The position numbers and the translations under genes are program-made. Below the pieces are notes generated by a model. It had not been told where the DNA came from and did not search any database. It saw only the letters and a list, made by a program, of their open reading frames with translations. Below, in pieces: positions 54,699 to 63,696 of a stretch of 64,000 nucleotides of DNA (the first letter of the stretch is position 1; each line of letters opens with the position of its first letter). The stretch covers positions 108,901 through 172,900 of the forward strand of contig JAGWVU010000004.1 of NCBI GenBank assembly GCA_018970725.1, given 5' to 3'. The stretch is from Verrucomicrobiota bacterium (GTDB lineage Bacteria; Verrucomicrobiota; Verrucomicrobiia; Verrucomicrobiales; DEV007).

Positions 54699-57600
54699 AT
54701 GCATCGACTCTCCCACGCCATCCCCGCGCTCACCGTCGCCGCACTCCTGCAGACAGGGTCCTTCCCCGGTATCGCCGAAGAAAAGGCGGCGCCCGCCGCC
54801 AGTTCGCAGAGCCCCGTGAGTTATTACAAGGAAGTCCGCCCGGCACTCCAAGCCAAGTGCATGGGCTGCCACCAACCGGCCAAGGCGAAGGGCGATTACG
54901 TTATGACCACCTTCGCCCAGCTCATGGCCGGAGGGGAAAGCGGTGCCGCGATCGTGGCCCATCGGCCCGCCGAAAGCCGGCTCGTCCAACAAATCACCCC
55001 GGTGGATGGCAAGTCCGAGATGCCTCCCAAAGGCGAACCCCTCTCCGCCGATGAAGTGGCGCTCGTCAACCGCTGGATCTCCCAAGGCGCCAAGGACGAT
55101 ACCCCGTCCAATGCGGTGGAGCGTTATACCCCCGAGCATCCCCCGGTCTACGCCAAGCCTCCCGTGATTTCCGCGCTCGACTTCTCGCCGGACGGCAAAC
55201 TGCTGGCGGTGGCCGGCTTCCATGAAGTCCTCCTCCATCATGCGGATGGATCCGGCCTCGTCGCGCGTCTCGTCGGGCTTTCCGAACGCATCCAAAGCAT
55301 CGAGTTTTCTCCCGATGGCACCCTTCTGGCTGTTGCCGGGGGCCTACCGGAGCGAATGGGTGAACTGCAGATCTGGGATGTCGCCAAACGATCCCTCAAG
55401 GTTTCCATCCCCGCGGGTTTCGACACCATCTACGGAGCCAGTTGGAGCCCGGACGGCAAGCTGGTCGCTTTCGGCATGCCGGACAACAGCGTCCGGGCCG
55501 TGAAAGCCGATTCCGGAGAACAGGTCCTTTTCATGGGCGGCCACAACGATTGGGTTCTCGATACCGTTTTCGCCCACGCCGGCACCCAACTCATTTCGGT
55601 CGCCCGGGACATGTCCGCCAAGCTGACGGATGTCGCCACGGAAAGATTCATCGACAACATCACCTCGATCACCCCGGGCGCCTTGCGCGGCGGGATCGCC
55701 ACCGTCACCCTGCACCCCGTTGCGGATCACGTCCTGGTCGGCGGGTCCGACGGCATCCCGCAGATTTACCGGACCAAGCGGGAAACGGCCCGGAAGATCG
55801 GGGACAACGCCAATCTGATCCGCAAATATCCGGCGATGGAGGGCCGGATCTGGGCCACCGCCTTCCGACCGGACGGGAAAAGCTTTGCCGCCGGCGCCAG
55901 TCTCGATGGCCGGGGATCCGTTCACTTCTACCGGTCCGATTACGATGCCACGCTGACCGCGGAATTGAAGCGGGCGATGGAGCAGGCAAACGTCCGCCCC
56001 GGTTCGGCGGAATACAAACTGATCGAGGAATTCCAGACCCGGGGGGCTGAACAAACCGGGGCCCTGAAGTTGGACTCCGCGGTCTATGCCCTCGCGTGGA
56101 GCCCCGACGGCTCGACCGTCGTCGCCGCCGGGGCGGACGGTAAGCTGCGCTTCATCGATCCCTCCTCGGCCCGCATCACCAAGGAAGTGGTCCCGGTGCA
56201 GGTCACCGCCGCATTGGCGGACGCCTTGCGGCCTCATATGGACAAGGATGCGGCCTCTCCCGGAGACAGGGCCGTGACCGCCTCCATCACCGCCCTCGAA
56301 GTTTCTCCATCGCAGATCCGGATTGACGGGCCCACCCGCTACAACCAGATCGTGGTCACTGCCGTGGCGGCGGACGGTCGCAAGTTTGATGTGACCCGGA
56401 GCGCCCGGCTGAAACCGGCCGCGGATCTGGTGCGCATCACGCCGCGCGGGAAAGCGCTCCCCGTGAAGGATGGCACCACCACGCTCCAGGTGGCGTTCGG
56501 CTCCGCCTCGTTGGACGTGCCCGTTACCGTCAGCGGCGCCGCCCAAGCCTTTCATCCGGACTGGGTCCGGGATGTCAATCCGGTGATCAGCCGGATGGGA
56601 TGCAACATGGGAACCTGTCACGGAGCCCAGGATGGCAAGGACGGCTTCAAGCTCTCGCTCCGCGGCTATGATCCGTTCTACGACGTCCGCGCTTTCACCG
56701 ATGACCTCACCAGCCGCCGGGTCAACTACGCCTCTCCCGACGACTCCCTGATGCTCCTGAAAATGACCGGTGCCGTGCCTCACGAAGGCGGCCAGCTCGC
56801 CATCCAGGATTCCACTTACTACCGCGTCGTCCGCGATTGGATTTCGCAAGGCGCCCGGCTCAATCACGGCTCGGCCAAAGTCGTCTCGATCGAGATTTTT
56901 CCGAAAAATCCCGTGATCGAGGAAATCGGAGCCCGGCAGCAGATCCGGGTCGAAGCCCGTTTTGCCGACGGCACGCGCCGCGACGTCACCTCGGAGGCGT
57001 TTGTGGAAAGCGGGAGCAGCGAGGTCGCCACCCATGACCAGAACGCCCTCATCACCACGGTCCGCCGGGGGGAGGCTCCCATTCTCGCCCGTTACGAGGG
57101 GGCCTACGCCGCCACCACCCTTACGGTCATGGGAGACCGCTCCGGTTTTGTCTGGAAGGATCCCGCCTCCCACAACCCCATCGATGAACTCGCCGCCGCC
57201 AAATGGAAGCGGCTCAAGATCCAACCGAGCGATCTTTGCACCGATACCGAGTTCATCCGCCGGGTTACCCTCGACCTCACGGGTCTCCCCCCTTCCCCGG
57301 CCTCGGTCCGCGCCTTCGAGGCGGACGCCTCCCCCCAACGCGAGAAGCGCGACCGCCTCATCGACACGTTGATCGGCTCTCCGGAATTCGTCGATCACTG
57401 GACCAACAAGTGGTCCGACATGCTGCAGGTGAATTCCAAGTTCCTCGGCCCGGAAGGAGCCAGACTCTTCCGGGACTGGATCCGCACCGAGGTGGCGGCC
57501 AACACGCCCTACGACAAGTTCGTCTACCGGATCCTCACCGCCACCGGCTCCAACAAGGAAAACCCGGCCGCGGCCTACTACAAGATTCTCCGAACCCCGG

Positions 57601-59843
57601 AGAACATCATGGAGAACACCACCCACCTTTTCCTCGCGACACGCTTCAATTGCAACAAGTGCCATGATCACCCCTTCGAGCGCTGGACCCAGGATCAATA
57701 TTTCGAGACCGCGGCCTATTTCGCCCAGGTCGAGCTGAAGCGGGATATGAAAAACGCGCCGAACCAGTCGATCGGCGCTTCCGCTGTGGACGAGGCCAAA
57801 CCGCTCTACGAGATTGTCAGCGATGCCGCCACCGGGGACCTGAAGCACGGCCGCACCGGTTTGGTCGAGCCCCCGGACTTTCCCTTCGACGCCGCCTTGG
57901 CTCCGGTGAGTTTCCGCAGCCCGGACAAGCCGTCGCGGCGGGAATCGCTGGCCGCCTGGATGACCAGCGCGGAGAATCCCTACTTCGCCCTGAGCTACGC
58001 CAACCGGATCTGGGGCTACCTGCTCGGCACCGGGATCATCGAACCGCTCGACGACATCCGCGCCGGCAATCCGCCTTCCAACCCGGAGCTTTTGCAATGG
58101 ATCACCAAGCGCTTCGTGGAGAGCGGGTTCAACGTGCGCGACCTCATGGCGACGATCTGCAAGTCCCGGACCTATCAGCTGTCGATCGCCTCCAACCGTT
58201 GGAACGAGGACGACGAATCGAACTTCTCCCGCGCCAAGGCCAAGCGCCTTCCTGCGGAAGTTCTCTACGATTCGATCTACGCCGCCACCGGGGCGACTCC
58301 GGACATTCCCGGAGCCGGCCGTGGGGTGCGCGCCAGCCAGCTGCCGGACGCCCAGATCGATTTGAAGTCCGGGTTCCTCGCCAATCTCGGACGACCGGTC
58401 CGCGAGAGCGCCTGTGAATGCGAGCGCAGCGCCGATCTGCAGATGAGCGCCGTCATGGCCTTCCTTTCCGGGCCGGCCATCAGCGATGCCATCGAGGCAA
58501 AGGATGGCGGCTTGGTGAAACTCGCCTCCTCCCAACCCGACGACCAGAAACTCATCGAGGAGATCTACTACCGGGTTTTAGGGCGGTCCCCCCGCCCTGA
58601 CGAGATCAAGACCGCCCTCGGAAACTTCGCCGCCATCTCCCGGGACCATCAAGCCCTTCAATCGATGCTTTCCGAGCGGGAGCGTTGGTGGGTGCCGGTG
58701 GAGGCTTCCCTCGAGGAGGCCCGTCTCAAGGAAGTCGTGAGCGCAACCTCCGCTCTGGACGCTTATGTGCCCCAATGGCAGGAGAAGCAGCGTCAGGCCC
58801 AGACGGCCCGTCAGGCCCGGTTGGAGGCCGCGACGAAGAACCTGACCCTCTTCAATTCGACGGTCCCCAGCTTGATCCAGGCCTGGGAGGCCGCGTTGCC
58901 TCCCGAAAGCCTCGCCACCCAATGGCAGCCCTTGAAGCCGGTCACGGCGAAGTCTTCCTCCCCGGCCATCAGTCTGAAGATTGATGAGGATGGCGCCGTC
59001 CTCGCCTCCAGCGCCTCTGCCGACCAAAACCGGTCCACCGATTACGTTCTGGATTTCCAGATCCCGGCCGGCGGTCCTTCCTCTGTCACCGGTTTGGCCA
59101 TCGAGGCCATGCCCCATGCGTCCCTCCCCGGTTTCGGACCCGGACTGAGCGGGACCGGGAACTTCGTGGTCACGGAAGTGGAGTTGGAATCCGCCCCGGC
59201 CACCACCCCGAACCAGTTCGCCAAGATCCGGTTCGCGGAGGCGCGCGTCGACCACATCCAGACCAACTTCGATGCCAAACTGACCATCGACGGGAACCCC
59301 GGGACCCAGAACGCCTGGGGCATCGGGGGCAAGGAGCGGCTGCCGCACACCGCCCGCTTCTCCCTACAGAAGCCGTTGGCGGCTGCTCCGGGCACCAAGC
59401 TGCGCCTCAGGATCTCCTGTCGCTACGGCGGAGGCGATTATCCGCTGGGCCATTTCGCCGTCCGGTTGACCGGTGGCACCCAACCCCTCGCCGCCGGTCT
59501 CCCGGCCCCGGTCGCCTCGGTCCTCGGCAAGCCCCCGGCCGATCGTTCCCCGGGTGATGCCGCCCTCCTCGAGGCCTATTTCCGGCGGACCTCTCCCGCC
59601 GCCCTCGGACGCGTCTTCGCCGTGGTCAGGGAAGAGCGCCCGCTGCCGGCCGATCCGGCGATGGAAGAACTCAAGGCCAAGCTCGCCATGGCCCGGGCCC
59701 CGATCCGGATCGACGCCCAACTCCGGCAGCTCCGTCAAGACTTCGATCAATCGACACTTCAAGCCAAGAACGTGCGCTTGACCGCCACCCAGGATCTCAC
59801 TTGGGCCTTGATCAACAACCCGGAATTTCTTTTCAATCATTAA
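54699..59843 (+). CDS. large exported PSD1 cytochrome / WD40 / DUF1549 / DUF1553 protein
   Basis: A 1714-residue protein from the ATG at 54699. Signal peptide ALTVAALLQTGSFPGIAE. Planctomycete cytochrome domain with CMGCH at 54-58 and SEMPPKGEPLSADEVALVNRWISQGAKDD. A beta-propeller of WD40 repeats spans about 150-490 (SALDFSPDGKLLAVAG, SIEFSPDGTLLAVAGG, ALAWSPDGSTVVAAGADGKLRFID). A Big2-like region is followed by a second cysteine/histidine site (GCNMGTCHG, C635-C640-H641). DUF1549 begins at about 826 (IRRVTLDLTGLPPSP). NCNKCHDHPFERW at about 985 is a further heme-like motif, and DUF1553 starts at about 1100 (YANRIWGYLLGTGIIEPLDDIR). Heme attachment would need the ResB/CcsA machinery. First gene of an operon with a DUF1501 protein. 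Confidence 0.9.
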   Translation: MHRLSHAIPALTVAALLQTGSFPGIAEEKAAPAASSQSPVSYYKEVRPALQAKCMGCHQPAKAKGDYVMTTFAQLMAGGESGAAIVAHRPAESRLVQQITPVDGKSEMPPKGEPLSADEVALVNRWISQGAKDDTPSNAVERYTPEHPPVYAKPPVISALDFSPDGKLLAVAGFHEVLLHHADGSGLVARLVGLSERIQSIEFSPDGTLLAVAGGLPERMGELQIWDVAKRSLKVSIPAGFDTIYGASWSPDGKLVAFGMPDNSVRAVKADSGEQVLFMGGHNDWVLDTVFAHAGTQLISVARDMSAKLTDVATERFIDNITSITPGALRGGIATVTLHPVADHVLVGGSDGIPQIYRTKRETARKIGDNANLIRKYPAMEGRIWATAFRPDGKSFAAGASLDGRGSVHFYRSDYDATLTAELKRAMEQANVRPGSAEYKLIEEFQTRGAEQTGALKLDSAVYALAWSPDGSTVVAAGADGKLRFIDPSSARITKEVVPVQVTAALADALRPHMDKDAASPGDRAVTASITALEVSPSQIRIDGPTRYNQIVVTAVAADGRKFDVTRSARLKPAADLVRITPRGKALPVKDGTTTLQVAFGSASLDVPVTVSGAAQAFHPDWVRDVNPVISRMGCNMGTCHGAQDGKDGFKLSLRGYDPFYDVRAFTDDLTSRRVNYASPDDSLMLLKMTGAVPHEGGQLAIQDSTYYRVVRDWISQGARLNHGSAKVVSIEIFPKNPVIEEIGARQQIRVEARFADGTRRDVTSEAFVESGSSEVATHDQNALITTVRRGEAPILARYEGAYAATTLTVMGDRSGFVWKDPASHNPIDELAAAKWKRLKIQPSDLCTDTEFIRRVTLDLTGLPPSPASVRAFEADASPQREKRDRLIDTLIGSPEFVDHWTNKWSDMLQVNSKFLGPEGARLFRDWIRTEVAANTPYDKFVYRILTATGSNKENPAAAYYKILRTPENIMENTTHLFLATRFNCNKCHDHPFERWTQDQYFETAAYFAQVELKRDMKNAPNQSIGASAVDEAKPLYEIVSDAATGDLKHGRTGLVEPPDFPFDAALAPVSFRSPDKPSRRESLAAWMTSAENPYFALSYANRIWGYLLGTGIIEPLDDIRAGNPPSNPELLQWITKRFVESGFNVRDLMATICKSRTYQLSIASNRWNEDDESNFSRAKAKRLPAEVLYDSIYAATGATPDIPGAGRGVRASQLPDAQIDLKSGFLANLGRPVRESACECERSADLQMSAVMAFLSGPAISDAIEAKDGGLVKLASSQPDDQKLIEEIYYRVLGRSPRPDEIKTALGNFAAISRDHQALQSMLSERERWWVPVEASLEEARLKEVVSATSALDAYVPQWQEKQRQAQTARQARLEAATKNLTLFNSTVPSLIQAWEAALPPESLATQWQPLKPVTAKSSSPAISLKIDEDGAVLASSASADQNRSTDYVLDFQIPAGGPSSVTGLAIEAMPHASLPGFGPGLSGTGNFVVTEVELESAPATTPNQFAKIRFAEARVDHIQTNFDAKLTIDGNPGTQNAWGIGGKERLPHTARFSLQKPLAAAPGTKLRLRISCRYGGGDYPLGHFAVRLTGGTQPLAAGLPAPVASVLGKPPADRSPGDAALLEAYFRRTSPAALGRVFAVVREERPLPADPAMEELKAKLAMARAPIRIDAQLRQLRQDFDQSTLQAKNVRLTATQDLTWALINNPEFLFNH

Positions 59844-59855
59844 CCCAATCCAACC

Positions 59856-61325
59856 ATGTTCCGCATCGCTGGGCCCACCGCCAAAGACCTCTGTGATCCC
59901 CATCTCAAGCCCTCACGCCGCGATTTCTTCCGCGTCGGCGGCGCTGGAATGCTGGGGCTCACCCTGAACAACATTCTCGCCGCCCAGTCCGCCAGTGCCT
60001 CCTCCTCACTCGTCGGTTCGCCGGGTTGGGGCAAGGCCAAGAGCGTGATCATGGTCTACCTGCAGGGAGGGCCGAGCCACCTCGACCTCTGGGATCCGAA
60101 GCCGGACGCACCGGACAACGTCCGCTCCATTTTCAAGAGCATCCCGACCGCGGTCGATGGGCTCCAGTTCACCGAGATTCTCCCGAATCTGGCCAAGGTG
60201 ACCGACAAGTTCACCACGATCCACTCGATGAGTTACACCCCGGTGGGGCTCTTCAACCACACGGCCGCGATCTACCAGATCATGACCGGCTACACCACGG
60301 ACAAGGTCAGTCCCTCCGGCCAGCTCGAGCCTCCCACCCCCAAGGATTTCCCCAACTTCGGGTCCAACATCATCCGGCTCAAGCCCACTGAGGAGCCGAT
60401 GCTGCCCTTCGTCGTTCTCCCCCGTCCCTTGCAGGAGTCCGGCGTCATCAACAAGGGCGGCACCGCCGGGTTCCTCGGCAAGGCGTTCGATCCCTACTAC
60501 CTTTTCCCGGACGGGGATGACATGAACATGGGCAAGCTCAACTCCGTCAAGGTAGATGACCTGCAGCTGCGTCCCGAGGTCTTCTCCCTCCGCCTCCAGC
60601 GCCGCGCCAAGCTCCGCGAGGCGCTCGATGCCCAGATGTCCGCAGTGGACAAGGCCGTGGCCCGTTACAATCTGGACGAATATTACGATCAAGCGCTCAA
60701 CCTCATCGTTTCGGGCCGGGCCCGTCAGGCTTTTGATATCGATTCCGAAGACCCGAAAATGCGCGACGCCTACGGGCGCAACACCTTCGGCCAAAGCTGC
60801 CTTCTGGCGCGGCGTCTCGTCGAGGCCGGGACCAAGGTGGTGGAAGTGATCTGGCCCAAGGTCGCGAATTCCGACAACCACAGCTGGGACCACCACACCG
60901 GTCTTCCCAAGCGCATGAAGGATCAGTCCGGTCCCATGCTCGACCAAGGCCTCTCCACCCTCTTCAAAGATCTCGATGAGCGTGGTTTGCTTGACGAAAC
61001 CCTGGTCGTCGCCATTGGCGAGTTCGGGCGCAGTCCCGAGAAGGGCGTTTCCACCAGCGGCAACGGCAACAGCAGCGACGGTCGGGACCATTGGCCTTAC
61101 TGCTACACCTCGATCATCGGGGGAGCCGGGGTCAAGCGCGGCGCGGTCCACGGAAAATCGGACAAAACCGGTTCCGCCCCGGTGGAAGCGCCGGTTCATC
61201 CCCGGGAAATCCTCGCCACCATCTACCACGCGATGGCGATCGATCCGGAGACCATCGTTTACAATCACCTCAACCAGCCGCGGGAGCTGGTGAAGGCTCA
61301 GGCCGTGACCTCCTTCTTCGCCTGA
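59856..61325 (+). CDS. DUF1501 exported protein, partner of the DUF1553 protein
   Basis: A 489-residue protein starting 12 bases after the large cytochrome gene. Twin-arginine signal: [22 protein letters not shown]. The canonical DUF1501 opening [29 protein letters not shown] is intact. [94 protein letters not shown] and [20 protein letters not shown] follow. It is the standard form, with the metal-binding-like Asp/His residues present, in contrast to the DUF1800-linked copy. Translocation as a folded protein is expected. The enzymatic reaction is unknown. Confidence 0.93.
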   Translation: MFRIAGPTAKDLCDPHLKPSRRDFFRVGGAGMLGLTLNNILAAQSASASSSLVGSPGWGKAKSVIMVYLQGGPSHLDLWDPKPDAPDNVRSIFKSIPTAVDGLQFTEILPNLAKVTDKFTTIHSMSYTPVGLFNHTAAIYQIMTGYTTDKVSPSGQLEPPTPKDFPNFGSNIIRLKPTEEPMLPFVVLPRPLQESGVINKGGTAGFLGKAFDPYYLFPDGDDMNMGKLNSVKVDDLQLRPEVFSLRLQRRAKLREALDAQMSAVDKAVARYNLDEYYDQALNLIVSGRARQAFDIDSEDPKMRDAYGRNTFGQSCLLARRLVEAGTKVVEVIWPKVANSDNHSWDHHTGLPKRMKDQSGPMLDQGLSTLFKDLDERGLLDETLVVAIGEFGRSPEKGVSTSGNGNSSDGRDHWPYCYTSIIGGAGVKRGAVHGKSDKTGSAPVEAPVHPREILATIYHAMAIDPETIVYNHLNQPRELVKAQAVTSFFA

Positions 61326-61334
61326 TCGGCTCCG

Positions 61335-61901
61335 ATGGCCCGCTTCGCGCTCCTCGCTGCCGGCGCCCTCCTCTTCGGCGGCTCCGCCCTTCTTCTGGCG
61401 GAGCCGCTCTCCTGCGTTGCGGTGGATGGCCAGTCCTATCAACCCCTCGAACGGGGCGGGAAGAAAGCTTCCGTCCTGTTTTTCGTCTCCCCATTTTGTC
61501 CGACCTCCAACAACTTCATGCCGGAGATCAACGCCATCGTGAAGGAGTATGGGGACCGCTTCGGCTTTTTTGTCGTCGAGGCGGAACCCGGGCTCCAACT
61601 CCCCGATGCCTTGCGGCACATCGAAATCTCGGCGATCACCGCTCCGGTGCTCCTCACCGACGGTCTGAAGCTCGCCAGGTTGACCGGGGCCACCATCACC
61701 CCGGAAGTCGTCGTCATCGGGGAAAAGGGAGCCAAGCTCTACCAGGGACGGATCAACGATTACTACTTGACACCGACCCGGAAACAAAAGCAACCCACCA
61801 CCCGCGACTTGCGCGATGCCCTTGATGCCGTTCTCGCGGGACAACCGGTCAAACCAGCCTCGATTCCCGCCGCAGGTTGCCAGATCAGCGGGCTGGAGTA
61901 A
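61335..61901 (+). CDS. exported redoxin (peroxiredoxin/thioredoxin-like) of the DUF1553-DUF1501 operon
   Basis: A 188-residue protein with a signal peptide (FALLAAGALLFGGSALLLA). Thioredoxin fold: KASVLFFVSPFCPTSNNFMPEINAIVKEYG has a single Cys in the active-site position (FCPTSN, not CxxC). ISAITAPVLLTDG provides the cis-Pro region and LYQGRINDYYLTPTRKQ the 'YRGRIDD' block common in planctomycete redoxins linked to cytochromes. A C-terminal PAAGCQISG offers another cysteine. It starts 9 bases after the DUF1501 gene and closes the operon. It may accept or pass electrons with the large cytochrome, or handle copper/thiols; this is inference. Confidence 0.82.
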   Translation: MARFALLAAGALLFGGSALLLAEPLSCVAVDGQSYQPLERGGKKASVLFFVSPFCPTSNNFMPEINAIVKEYGDRFGFFVVEAEPGLQLPDALRHIEISAITAPVLLTDGLKLARLTGATITPEVVVIGEKGAKLYQGRINDYYLTPTRKQKQPTTRDLRDALDAVLAGQPVKPASIPAAGCQISGLE

Positions 61902-61949
61902 GCGCTGAGGTTTCACTGGCACCCCGCGTCCGGTGCGTTACGATCTCCT

Positions 61950-62474
61950 GTGAGGCACGCCGTATACGCCGGAAGTTTCGATCCGATCACCAACGGTCAT
62001 CTGTGGATCGTGGAACAGGCCCGCTCGCTGTTCGACAAATTGACCGTGGCCATCGGTCATAACCCGGACAAGCATCACACGTTCTCCCTGTCCACGCGTC
62101 TCAACCTTCTCCGGGACTCCATTCCGGGTGGCGGTGAGGTGGAGATCACCCACTTTGATCACCGTTACCTCGTTGATTACGCGGCCGGGATCGGAGCGCA
62201 ATATATCGTCCGCGGGATTCGTTCGCCTTCGGACTACGAATACGAGCACGTCATGCGGCAGATCAACGAGGATATCCGCCCCGAGATCGCCACCATTTTC
62301 CTCATGCCCTCGCGCGCCGTGGCGGAGGTCAGTTCCAGCATGGTGAAATCCCTCGTCGGTCCCCACGGATGGGAATCCCAGGTCCGCCGCTACGTTCCGG
62401 AACCGGTCTTCGAGCTTCTCCGCCTCCATCACGAGCAACACCAATCCTGGTCGATTCCCCAGATGGAAGTGTAG
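61950..62474 (+). CDS. coaD: phosphopantetheine adenylyltransferase
   Basis: A 174-residue cytoplasmic enzyme for the fourth step of coenzyme A synthesis, starting with GTG at 61950. The nucleotidyltransferase motif T14-N-G-H17 lies in VYAGSFDPITNGHLWIVEQA. YIVRGIRSPSDYEYEHVMRQINEDI binds phosphopantetheine. SRAVAEVSSSMVKSLVGPHGWESQVRRYVPEPV contains the ISST-like phosphate-binding block. Its length and motifs are typical. Confidence 0.96.
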   Translation: MRHAVYAGSFDPITNGHLWIVEQARSLFDKLTVAIGHNPDKHHTFSLSTRLNLLRDSIPGGGEVEITHFDHRYLVDYAAGIGAQYIVRGIRSPSDYEYEHVMRQINEDIRPEIATIFLMPSRAVAEVSSSMVKSLVGPHGWESQVRRYVPEPVFELLRLHHEQHQSWSIPQMEV

Positions 62475-62526
62475 GCTGAAGAAAACGGCGCCCCCCCCGC
62501 GAACTGCTTCCCACGGAACTCTCGCC

Positions 62527-63696
62527 ATGAACCACCTCACTCCTTCGTTCACAGACCTCCAGCAGTGGTGGCAGGCTCGAGCCAAGGCCAACCCGGAATT
62601 GCGCGCCCTCCAGCGGGAGATCGACAAATTCCTCCGGCGTTCCGAAAACCTGGTCCAAAAATCCGTCGACCAGCTTTTTCCCGAAGAAACCTGGAAACAA
62701 CTGGAGGCGCCAATGCTCCGCTTGCTCTGCAACTTCGCCCTCGCCGATGCCATCGCCAACCATTACAAAGGTTTGCAAAAACATGGCCCGACCCGCATCG
62801 CCACCTTCGTTTCCCTGACCACCGCCGCGGTCTGGGCCTTCCAGCATGGCGATGCCCTCGCCAAGGGATGGCCGGTGGTCGCCGGCGGACTCAACGCGGT
62901 CCAACTCACCGGACTCGTCGGCATCATTCTTTTCACCGCGCTCTCGTTCCTCTCACGCTTCCGGTTCAAAAAATTACGGCACAATTTCCTCATCGCCCGC
63001 TCGCTGGCGGAAGCGATTCGTGTCGACCTTTTCCAACGCATCGGAGGCACGGGCTTCGATACCTTGCAGACCATCAAGGCCCATCACGAAACGGGAGCGG
63101 ACCCGAGCGTGATTCCAACCGCGTTGGAAGCGACCTTCGATTCCTGCGGATTCAGCGCCCAACCCCGGAGCGATCCGCCCTCACCCCTCGCTCCGGAAGA
63201 CCTCGAACAAATCCGCGAACGTTGGCTGGACGACCAGGTGCGGTATTTCACCGAAGCCGCGAGCCGCGAGCGGAAGGTCGCCGACTCTGCGGAGTCGCTT
63301 CTCTCTTCGTGCCTTTTCCTCACCGCCACCGCCATCATCATCAGCCTGCTGCTTCTTATCCTGCCCAACCTTCTGCAATTTCCACTCGTCCAAACCTGCC
63401 TCCGCTTGGAGCCCGGGCAGATCGCCGCCGGGAGCTTCCTGCCCCCGGGCCTGATGGACCTGCTGACTCCGCTGCTTGGCATCCTCGCCGCATTTTTCCA
63501 CCAAAAATCCGCCGAGCACGCCATCATCAGCCAGAAATATTCCCGCGCCGTCCTGATGCTCTCCCAAGCCCTCACCGATCTCGAGAAGAAAGACCCTCGC
63601 GAAGTCCTCGAAAGCATCGGGCGACAGGCCATCTCAGAGACCTCGGACTGGGGCGTGCACCAGCGCGAGCAGTCGAGACACATCGCCTTCCGCTAA
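62527..63696 (+). CDS. SLATT-like four-helix membrane protein, possible nucleotide-signal effector relative
   Basis: A 389-residue protein with helices at about 90-107, 126-143, 260-282 and 313-325. The first half ends with RFKKLRHNFLIARSLAEAIRVDLFQRIGG. The second has ERWLDDQVRYFTEAASRERKVADSAESLLSSCLFLTATAIII, and the tail SAEHAIISQKYSRAVLMLSQAL ... WGVHQREQSRHIAF. This arrangement resembles the SLATT/DUF4231-type membrane part of prokaryotic TRPM-SLOG proteins, which otherwise carry an N-terminal nucleotide-binding SLOG domain. Here only about 85 helical residues precede the first helix. SLATT proteins are predicted pore-forming effectors. The assignment is by resemblance and is moderate. 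Confidence 0.55.
   Translation: MNHLTPSFTDLQQWWQARAKANPELRALQREIDKFLRRSENLVQKSVDQLFPEETWKQLEAPMLRLLCNFALADAIANHYKGLQKHGPTRIATFVSLTTAAVWAFQHGDALAKGWPVVAGGLNAVQLTGLVGIILFTALSFLSRFRFKKLRHNFLIARSLAEAIRVDLFQRIGGTGFDTLQTIKAHHETGADPSVIPTALEATFDSCGFSAQPRSDPPSPLAPEDLEQIRERWLDDQVRYFTEAASRERKVADSAESLLSSCLFLTATAIIISLLLLILPNLLQFPLVQTCLRLEPGQIAAGSFLPPGLMDLLTPLLGILAAFFHQKSAEHAIISQKYSRAVLMLSQALTDLEKKDPREVLESIGRQAISETSDWGVHQREQSRHIAFR

Noticed and set aside
55344..58535. 1063-codon open frame on the minus strand
   Set aside because: Antisense shadow of the large cytochrome-WD40-DUF1553 gene, produced by strong third-position GC bias.
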